Of a stretch of 24,745 nucleotides of DNA, positions 10,923-17,561 are shown piece by piece. The stretch is from Perkinsus chesapeaki. Its lineage: Eukaryota > Perkinsozoa > Perkinsida > Perkinsidae. The stretch's first letter is position 1. Every line of letters starts with the position of its first letter. The stretch is taken from positions 1-24,745 of the forward strand of contig JAAPAO010000538.1 in the NCBI GenBank assembly GCA_013115145.1, given 5' to 3'. A model generated the notes under the pieces. The model ran no database searches. It had not been told where the DNA came from and saw only the letters and a list, made by a program, of their open reading frames with translations. The translations under genes and the position numbers were made by a program.

Positions 10923-13900
10923 CTGAAAAAAATGATTCGAAATTCCACCAATGGGGATCGAACCCGGGACCTACCATATCGCCGGAATCATCGCCCATGG
11001 CACCACCGACGCTCATCACTCCCAAGGCCTTCAGGTGGCATAAATCCTGATCAGCCCTCTCCTTGAATAACCAAGTCTGTAACGTCTCTGTGTCCGATAT
11101 CCTCAGCTCGCCTCTCTCTTGGAATGAGAACAAGCCAGACCCCTCGTGTTCCCTCATTATTAACTTGTAGGTCTCATCTCCAACGTGAGGATGAGAAGGC
11201 ACGCCGGTCTCAGCAAGCCAGCCGGCTATTTGTACGCCGGGGCCGAAGAACGCGTATTGGGGTGCCTTCACTCGTCCGCCGATAACACCAGCATAGGCAA
11301 CGCCGGTATTAACTCCGATCTTCAGTTTTAAAGTTTGACCGGTACTGCCTATCTTCAACTGTTCGGCTAAAAATACGGAATAATACTGGAACCGAGAATC
11401 GAACTCGGGACCTACTGCGTGTTAGGCAGTCGTCATAACCAACTAGACCATTCCAGCGATGACACGCTTAATTTCACGAAAGACTTGCCCGTCCATTTCG
11501 CTTACCTTTCAAAAGCTTGTTGGCGAATCTCAAAGCGACCTCCGTGTGCTCGTCATTTGTCGACTCGTGACCGCAGATCGCCAAGAATCGTTCACCATTC
11601 GACAAAACCGGATACATGCCATTGTCCTTGCTGAGCTGATCGAAACTGTTCGTCATTTTATTCATTAATACGACCAATTGAGTGACCGGCACCGCCTGAC
11701 CAGGAACCAACAATGCATATCACTCTGCAATGGACTTAACTGAAATTCGCCGTTTAGCGTTTATGACACCTCGGATGTATGGAAAGCAGTTCAAGTATGA
11801 TTTAACATTCTTTTATTCTAAATTATTCAAATTAAATATTATTTATATTGAATCCAATATTAAGATCATGCACGCACTAGATCTTCGATCGGCGGGTGCG
11901 CTAAGGGCATGAAAAATTGCCCCGCAGCGCCTTTGCCGAGGTTGCCATAATCAGCAGTCGACTAGGGCTTGCAATAGTGAGTATAAGCAACACAACGTCA
12001 TCGGTGAGTTCTCTTACTTGTGTTATCAGCTCAAACTGGTGAACCACCGCCGAAACACAACTGACGGACTCCAACTTATCAGCTATCATTGTTGCTCCTC
12101 CTCTTAAACGATCGATTATGAACTTTGGCATTACTCTGCCCATCACCTACCACAGACACACCTTCATTCCCCCCATAGAGGTAATACAATAACAACCATT
12201 ATGTGGCGGCGCGCATCCAAACAACCGGTCTTTAGTATATGTTATAATGCAAAATATGGCATTGCATTCAGACTACTGTACAGCGACCTTTCAGAAAAGT
12301 CATGGAATACAAGAAAGGAGGAAGAGTATCTCCGGTATTTGACAAGAGGCTTTCGCCTCCATAAGGCCTTCCATTTTCTATGCTATGATGACCATACGGT
12401 AGGAGCCAGACAGAAGGCCAGATGGCCCAAGAAAAACATATGTGTTGCCGATTGGGTCGTATAGAATAACAACACTAAGGAAACTAAGATCGCCGACATT
12501 CTCACCTCATAATTCACTTTAGCCTTGTTCTCATGCTGGACGTGATATCGATTCCGTATAAGTGCAAATATGTGATCAACAATAATAGGAAGATTCTCCT
12601 CCGTAACCGGCTTGGAATATACCGCTGTTGCTCCTCGTCTGATGGCATCGACTCTGCTGGCGGAATCAGTCGACTTCGTCACAACAAGGACAGGCACCTG
12701 ACAGGCTCTGAAATCAACTTCACAGATATTCTCTCTGAACAGGACAGCTAGGCCCACAAAGCCGAGATATGAAAGCATCTTCTATAGATTCCTATAGACT
12801 TATATAGACTTATAGAGACTTATAGAGACTTATATAGACTTATGTAGACTTATATAGACTTATATAGACTTATATAGACTTATATAGACTTATATAGACT
12901 TATATAGACTTATATAGACTTATGTAGACTTATATAGACTTATATAGACTTATATAGACTTATATAGACTTATGTAGCCTTATATAGCCTTATATAGACT
13001 TATGTAGACTTATATAGACTTATATAAACTTATGTAGACTTATATAGACTTATATAGACTTATATAGACTTACATTTCGCTATGGAATATATAGCAACTA
13101 TGAGAGACACCTGTTGCTCAATATAATGCCCAGACTTTTCTGCCTATATGAAATAGTGGCAGCAAACCCATGCTATACCAACGCTGCTTGACACTGCTAC
13201 TGTATTATAAATCGGGAATTTTGTGGCGCGTGACTCCTCACCTCCGGCGGTTTCTCCCTTCTAAACTGGCTTAAAAAGTCCAGTCCTGGCAAGCTTCCCG
13301 GCAGCTCCGTTTCCATAATAACAATATCCGGCATCGGATGCGTGTTGAAGTAGTCCAAAGCCGCAAAGCCATCAGCCACAGTGTTAGTCTTATAAGCTCT
13401 ATCCACCAGCATCGGCCTCAGCAGCGTTGCAGTGTCATCGCAATCATCGATAATAAGCACCTCCTTAACTGATAGCTCGTTGATGGTATTCTGCAGATCT
13501 TCTTCATCATCACCTTCACCAGCAACTCCCTCATCAGCCATAACCTGATCGATGAGCTTGTGGTCTCCACCGAGCCAATGACCTGCCATTTTTTGAGCGA
13601 GCTCCTTCTTCTGGGCCCGACGCTTGGCCCTGGCATCCACGACCTCTCTGGCGTTACAGACCAAGTCGATGAAGAAAGTCGCTGAGAACGATACGATATG
13701 TTATATTTTTACCATCATGCAAGCAAAAAAATATCCTTTTCTTAAAAAACGTGCACAAGCTGCTCTGAAAGATTATCCCAACGGCAAGAGTCTTCGTCCA
13801 AGACACCGATCGACTCAACCGGATTCACATCGCTCGCGCAGTATGAAACCGTTCCCATTCCCACATAAAATGATCAACTGTAACGCTTCTCTACGGCTTC

Positions 13901-16255
13901 CTAGATATCCTATATAGCGAAGGGATGCACCGGCAACTCAGACTTAACCAGATTTAAATCAGGACATACAGGAGCCAGTGCAACGCTGGCCGGCGATAAT
14001 GCGAAATTAGGGTTTGGTGTTCGGGTTTCGGGTTTTCCATCACCTCCACCTACTTCCTTTCCCCATTTCAGATTCGCACCACAGCCTTCCACCATGCAGA
14101 TTGATGACCTCATTCGACACCGACAACCCCAAGCCAAGACCTTCGTATCTGATCGCCCGGAGCTGGCTCAACCTCGGGAGCAAAAAGTGCAAAGTTAACA
14201 GGACGGGAATGTTCGTTGGCATGGAAGAAAAGGATATCAAAAGATAGGTTAAGCGAGCGCTTGATGCATCCCATGAGGAAGATTCGGTGTTCTTCTGAAA
14301 AACTTGAGGAACTTCTTTAACACTTAGCAACTTTGAAACTTCTATGTGATACGAATTCTTGTGAAACGGCTAGACTGGAGTTATGATTTCTATCACAGCT
14401 GTGCGTTGATGTTGTGAAAGTCAGGCTTCAACCTATGATGCGCCTTAAACCTCGAAAGGAATTACTTCCGATTCTCATGATCATCATCTTCCTGTTCGAA
14501 CTCCGTGAAGATGCGCTTCACATTCTGGTCGGCAATACCAATACCAGTGTCCACTATCTTTATTAGAACCTAAAAATGCTCCATGCCGGGATCGAACTCG
14601 GGACCTCTTCCTACCCCTCTCGCCTTCCCTTTAGTCATAACCTTCACAGAGCCTTTAGACGTGAACTTGCATGCATTATTAATCAATGCTGACATCACGT
14701 ATTCCAACCTAAGTCACGCGCCATAAAACTCGACCTCTACTGTGGAGCGAACTACACTTAAGTGAACACAGGGGGAGAAGTACAAGTCACCACACAGTGA
14801 TTTTTATAATAAGTTATGATCTATAAAAGAGGAGGAGTATACAACAACACTGTATATGCTATCATTAGACAATGTACTTATAAATCAGAGGTCACGCGAC
14901 AATCATCTAGTTTGAATCTCGAATAGTTACTAAAAAATCTCCGTAGCTGGTAAGATTTACCTCGGGCTGGTAAGATGCGCCAAAATGGAAAAGACGATTC
15001 GAAAACGTTACCATCAAATCTACGTTATTGAGAGCCTGTTAATAAAGAGAAAGGATGGAATACGAGAATAGCCAGCAAAAAGGAGAAAATAAGGAATTCA
15101 CCCTCCTTAAGAAGCGTCACCTTTTTCCATTGCACATTTCTGATAGAAAAAGAGTGTCTATTCGTAGAATAGACACCCGAGAGGAAGGCCAAAGATTCTC
15201 TTGCCTGTCCTTGTCGCCCTCCACTTCAGGTGCGGCCGGATCCGGAAAGAACTCGAGCTCGACTTTGTCCTTCTTGATTTTCCTCCCGCGCTTGTCGACA
15301 GCTTCAACCATCTCCGCACAGACATGCTCACAAATCTCATTCATCTACTTCAATCAATCAGTCACGCGCCACAAAATACCTCCTACCTGAACCATACCAA
15401 AGTTAAGCTGCATTTTCTTAGTCTTCAGTGCTGCCATGTCCATAATCTCGTTCACCAACGCCAACAGTCGGACCTTTAAAAAAACTTCGCTCCGCTAGAA
15501 CCCCCTCCGCCTTACCGCGCAATTGTTAATGATATCCAAATGCTTCTTCCGGCCAGCATTTGGCTCCGTCATCCTCAGTGACTCCGACAGGCCGATGACG
15601 CCATTCAAAGGCGTTCCTGAAAGGCACTGCCAAAACGTTCCCCACAGACGTCCCACTTAGTTCATGATTCACAGTGGCCATAAAACTGTCCTTCTTTTTC
15701 TCCAGTTCACATATTTTCGTGCAGTCCCTCAGTATGGCACAAAGCGTGTAGTCGGCCGGATCCGAGTCGAAACTGAACAACAATTTCGCACCAGTAGCAT
15801 TCTACAATTTTTCACAGGACTTAAAGAGGAACCTCAAATGGTCCAAGAAGGAGCGCGTGTGGCGTTCCTTCGCTCTAAGGACATATTTCCTAACAAAATT
15901 CCCATGGTACCTCCCCCGGATTGGGAATAGTCTTTCGCCTCGGGCAACACTCGCCCCAGTTTTATTACAGGATAGATACATATAAGGAACTCGGGGTGAC
16001 CTGCCCATCCTTATGCTTCACTTCAACATTCCTAGTCTCATCCACATGTACTCCTGAACCATAACAATTAATACCATATTTCCGTCAACTCTTACTAGGT
16101 CGCCTATTAGGATCGGTGGCCATGGCCTCGTCCGCTTTCTTAACAAATTGCTGAAGCATAGCGTCGTGCGCTACTGCCACTCTATCCGGCATCAACATCT
16201 TGATATCTCGACCGATCAACTCGTCTGCTTTGAACCTGAGAGCTTTCGTTATGAA
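7290..16255 (-). CDS. PAS / histidine kinase / pseudo-receiver / pseudo-cyclase / coiled-coil giant protein (5' end unresolved)
   Basis: One multi-exon gene reads leftward. Well-supported exons, in reading order: up to 16255-16096; 16053 to about 15990; 15801-15657; 15616-15516; 15473-15387; 15344-15205; 14708-14615; 14569-14466; 14148-14054; about 13690-13242; 12697-12506; 12146-12018; 11695-11506; 11366-10975; 10922-10710. Further coiled-coil exons follow, including 10205-10068, and the last exon is 7428-7290, ending MSRY-stop. Phases agree at every resolved junction. Domain order is PAS, HisKA plus HATPase, receiver, class III cyclase fold, long coiled coil. Hybrid kinases fused to cyclases are known in some protists (Dictyostelium AcrA is the comparison I have in mind), but here the kinase looks intact while receiver and cyclase have lost key residues. 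Likely role (inferred): a cytosolic sensor and scaffold. Unresolved: the true start, 14053-13690, and several tail borders. The alternative of two or more adjacent genes is not excluded for the tail. Confidence 0.78.
9801..9962. repeat. 18-bp AT-rich minisatellite inside an intron
   Basis: Nine 18-bp units (TTGATTATAGATATAATG and variants) run from 9801 to 9962, with a degraded unit just before. They lie in intron 9756-10067 (312 nt) of the giant gene. Because 18 is a multiple of three, the plus strand reads as a repetitive MLIIDI peptide, which is a by-product of the repeat and not a gene. Confidence 0.93.
10923..10974 (-). other. 52-nt intron resembling a tRNA 3' half
   Basis: The intron separates GDDSGDM from LERIQELE in phase 0. 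It begins GTAGGTCCCGGGTTCGATCC, which matches a tRNA variable loop plus T-arm (pol III B-box GGTTCGATCC), and ends with a T7 tract and CAG. The T-stem is imperfect and no matching 5' half or acceptor strand is present, so it is not a functional tRNA gene. Confidence 0.75.
11367..11505 (-). other. 139-nt intron hosting a tRNA gene
   Basis: The donor GTAAGCG follows FANKLLK and the acceptor ATTTTTAG precedes AEQLKIG; the split codon G|CC gives Ala, matching the cyclase-fold alignment. The tRNA-Val gene at 11384-11457 lies on the same strand. The T5 run (11369-11373) beyond the tRNA 3' end can act both as pol III terminator and as the pyrimidine tract of the splice acceptor. Confidence 0.88.
11384..11457 (-). 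tRNA. tRNA-Val (anticodon AAC)
   Basis: The reverse strand folds into a full cloverleaf: acceptor GCTGGAA with TTCCAGT (7 pairs, the first G-T), D-arm GTC...GAC with loop AGTTGGTTA, anticodon stem ACTGC/GCAGT around loop CTAACAC (anticodon AAC, reading GUU Val), variable loop AGGTC, T-arm CCGAG-TTCGATT-CTCGG, discriminator A. The A-box TGGTCTAGTTGG and a B-box around the T-loop are intact. No CCA is encoded, as expected in eukaryotes, and there is no tRNA intron. A T5 terminator lies 10 nt beyond the discriminator. The gene sits in a same-strand intron of the cyclase-fold exons. Confidence 0.93.
12791..13070. repeat. 10-bp minisatellite (28 units) inside the receiver intron
   Basis: Twenty-eight decamers, mostly TATATAGACT, run without interruption. 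Variants include TATAGAGACT, TATGTAGACT, TATGTAGCCT, TATATAGCCT and TATATAAACT. The array fills half of intron 12698-13241, which splits the receiver domain. Two near-units precede it at 12771-12790. Confidence 0.95.
13218..13235 (+). repeat. Intronic 18-nt motif, copy 1 (plus orientation)
   Basis: ATTTTGTGGCGCGTGACT lies six bases inside the donor of intron 12698-13241, in the orientation opposite to the gene. It is identical to 15360-15377 (which is in the gene's orientation). Confidence 0.85.
14570..14614 (-). other. 45-nt intron resembling a tRNA 3' half
   Basis: The intron lies between TKGKARG and VLIKIVDTG of the kinase ATPase domain, phase 0. It starts GTAGGAAGAGGTCCCGAGTT, contains the B-box-like GAGTTCGATCCC, and ends GCATTTTTAG. 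It shares GGTCCCGAGTTCGAT with the tRNA-Val gene in the same host gene, and the same ATTTTTAG end as the tRNA-bearing intron. No 5' tRNA half is present. Confidence 0.75.
14709..15204 (-). other. GC-AG intron, 496 nt
   Basis: The exon before ends GACAG and the intron begins GCAAGAG, a classic GC-AG donor context; it ends GACTTAG before GTTGGAATAC. Joining restores DKDRLEYVMSALINN, which the kinase family requires. No GT donor nearby keeps the frame. It carries motif copy 2 near its acceptor and nothing else recognisable. Confidence 0.75.
14712..14728 (-). repeat. Intronic motif, copy 2 (minus orientation)
   Basis: TTTTATGGCGCGTGACT on the minus strand, 16 of 17 positions matching the other copies, three bases before the acceptor of the GC-AG intron. 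Confidence 0.8.
15360..15377 (-). repeat. Intronic 18-nt motif, copy 3 (minus orientation)
   Basis: ATTTTGTGGCGCGTGACT on the minus strand occupies nearly half of the 42-nt intron 15345-15386. It is identical to copy 1 and lies inverted to it in the same pre-mRNA. Confidence 0.85.
15657..16255 (-). other. PAS sensor domain exons
   Basis: Reading leftward, exon 16255-16096 gives FKADELIGRDIKMLMPDRVA, the typical PAS helix-and-loop segment before a conserved LMP. A 42-nt intron (16054-16095) follows, and the next exon gives VEVKHKDGQVTP, matching the PAS beta hairpin (RKDGS.FP in the family). After a less certain intron of roughly 180 nt ending at 15802, exon 15801-15657 carries the last PAS strands (ILRDCT) and leads straight into the kinase H-box. 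The first PAS strands must lie upstream of 16255; a fragment with DKFARIISHS near 16300-16345 is a candidate. Ligand and cofactor cannot be told from sequence. Confidence 0.75.
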
Positions 16256-16368
16256 CTTTCATGCAATCTATACGTCAAAAAAGGAGAATACTATTTTAGT
16301 GGTATCTTCACGAGTGGGAGATAATACGAGCAAACTTGTCGGCTAAAGACTAGAAAGATCAAAAAAAT

Positions 16369-16656
16369 TTACTTTTCCACCATTTTACTAACTATTTCTA
16401 GTAATTTTTCAAACTTTACTTTTCTTACAAAATGATAAAGTAAAAATCCGAATTTGTAATACCAATATTCCATAATTGCGTATTGGCAATGTTCCAGAAA
16501 TTTCGAGTGGGCCGGAGAAGGTCTCGCTACCGTGAGCCGACGACTGTCGAAATGTGCCACTGGGATTGACACCTCGCCTTGGCTTTGAAAGATGCGAAAT
16601 CCAGAATCGATTTTTCTTATCTTCGATAAGACGATTGATTCATTAAGGGATGCCAC
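16369..16656 (-). CDS. Possible 5' exon of the giant gene, unrecognised (95 codons)
   Basis: An ATG-started frame on the minus strand begins MASLNESIVLSKIRKID and lies upstream of the PAS exons on the same strand. A possible donor (CATTTT|GTAAGAAAAG, about 16430) would end the exon after LLYHF instead of at the stop at 16369. I do not recognise the protein sequence and cannot fix the splice path from here to the PAS exons, so it may be the N-terminus, 5' leader sequence, or chance. Confidence 0.3.
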   Translation of the reverse strand: MASLNESIVLSKIRKIDSGFRIFQSQGEVSIPVAHFDSRRLTVARPSPAHSKFLEHCQYAIMEYWYYKFGFLLYHFVRKVKFEKLLEIVSKMVEK

Positions 16657-17561
16657 TGACGTGTATAATTTCTTCTGAATGAGTATGACGTCCTAACAAA
16701 GTCGAAATTACTAACTTTCGAAAAGTTACTTTTCTCAATCTAGTGGTCCACCAAACAGATACTGAAACATAGGGGATCGATAGTAGACCAGTTGGGAATC
16801 GACATGAAATGCGATACCAGCATTAACAGAGAATTCCGCCGAAATAGCAAAGTATACATCTGTTTAAGAGACACGTCCTATGGAAGTTTACGATGATACC
16901 GTCAAAATACGTTTTATTGACATCTGTCAAACTATTGCTATTTTAGAGGGAACACCCCTAAGCAAGTTTAGTCTGTAAAGATGAGTATCTTTTAGAAACT
17001 AAAAAAGATACGTTTTACTAACTTGCGTAGTAATTATTTTAACATTGGCGTATCTTTTAATCCTTGCTCTATTATATATTCCTAATAACATCTTCCCACT
17101 ATTACCCAGTCCAAGCCTCTGATTGGCTATTCCCGTAAACTATCTTTCCTTGTCGATCAGCCAGGATTACCAAGTCATCTGAGATCTCGGCAAAGGAATC
17201 CATTCCCCGCCAGAATGGATTATTTTGGCAGTCGACCATAGAGAAGAATCTTAAGCTCAAGCTAGTCAGATACGTCGAAGCTGAGGTATGTGGCCTTAAA
17301 GTCGATTACAACGCTCGAACGTAGGGAGACTAGGGAGACTCTGATAGCATCTTGCGCTCTTTCGTAAACTTGAAGTTTCTCATCGACATTCGCTTGTGCC
17401 CCTCGATTGCTTATTGGAGGCCTTCGATTCTGAATGAAGTATCCTTAGGTTACACATGCAATATACAAGATAGGTCAGCCTAAAATCATTTAAGCGACGC
17501 TTTAGGTCTAATAACCTATGAGGATTCTCGCTTCAGGACATATTGGCGGTCCCTTTCCCCT
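16657..17561. promoter_or_regulatory. Gap between divergent genes, likely shared promoter region
   Basis: About 0.9 kb separates the probable 5' end of the giant signalling gene (-) from the Snu114 start (+). It is AT-rich in its first half and holds no convincing open frame. By position it should contain both promoters. No TATA box or initiator could be assigned with confidence. Confidence 0.45.

Larger units (their letters stand above)
10975..12146 (-). other. Class III cyclase-fold domain lacking catalytic residues
   Basis: Exons 12146-12018, 11695-11506 and 11366-10975 join with phases 0, 1 and 0. The entry helix MGRVMPKFIIDRLRGG, the segment VVVLMN-type helix (QLVVLMNKMTNSFDQL), GMYPVLSNGERFLAICG, LKIGVNTGVAYAGVIGG, PQYAFFGPGVQIAGWLAETG and the ending ERGELRISDTETLQTWL follow the family order and spacing. 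Against the consensus, metal Asp 1 is Val (SAVVHQF for FADIVGF), metal Asp 2 is Glu, the purine Lys is Leu, the adenine-selecting Asp is Ala, the transition-state Asn is Gln and Arg is Trp. Fold recognition is firm; catalysis looks lost, so regulatory nucleotide binding or dimerisation is more likely. Its second intron carries tRNA-Val. Confidence 0.85.
12506..13690 (-). other. Receiver-like domain with Glu at the phospho-acceptor site
   Basis: Exon 13690-13242 begins with a charged helical linker (ARAKRRAQKKELAQ...), then VLIIDDCDD (acidic pair) and PDIVIMETELPG, where the usual Asp after the third strand is Glu (codon 13311-13313 read on the minus strand). Intron 12698-13241 (544 nt) carries a 10-bp minisatellite. 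Exon 12697-12506 completes the domain with VPVLVVTKSTD (conserved Thr) and AVYSKPVTEENL (conserved Lys-Pro). An alternative acceptor a few bases upstream is possible but does not affect these motifs. A Glu here often mimics or prevents phosphorylation, so this receiver probably cannot accept phosphate in the normal way. Confidence 0.85.
14054..15700 (-). other. Histidine kinase core (HisKA + HATPase) exons
   Basis: The exons read FMATVNHEL|RTPLNGVIGLSE (H-box with the phospho-acceptor His and split by a 40-nt intron), then LLALVNEIMDMA, MNEICEHVCAEMVEA, SALINNACKFTSKG (N-box), IKIVDTGIGIAD (G1), FEQEDDDHENRKYE and GLGLGLSVSNEVINLHGG (G2), ending EMGKGS. All motifs needed for ATP binding and autophosphorylation are present. 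Introns: 15617-15656, 15474-15515, 15345-15386, 14709-15204 (GC-AG), 14570-14614 and 14149-14465. Exon lengths 145, 101, 87, 140, 94, 104 and 95 nt keep the frame throughout. About 360 bp from 14053 to 13690 before the receiver are unresolved and may hold another exon. Confidence 0.92.
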
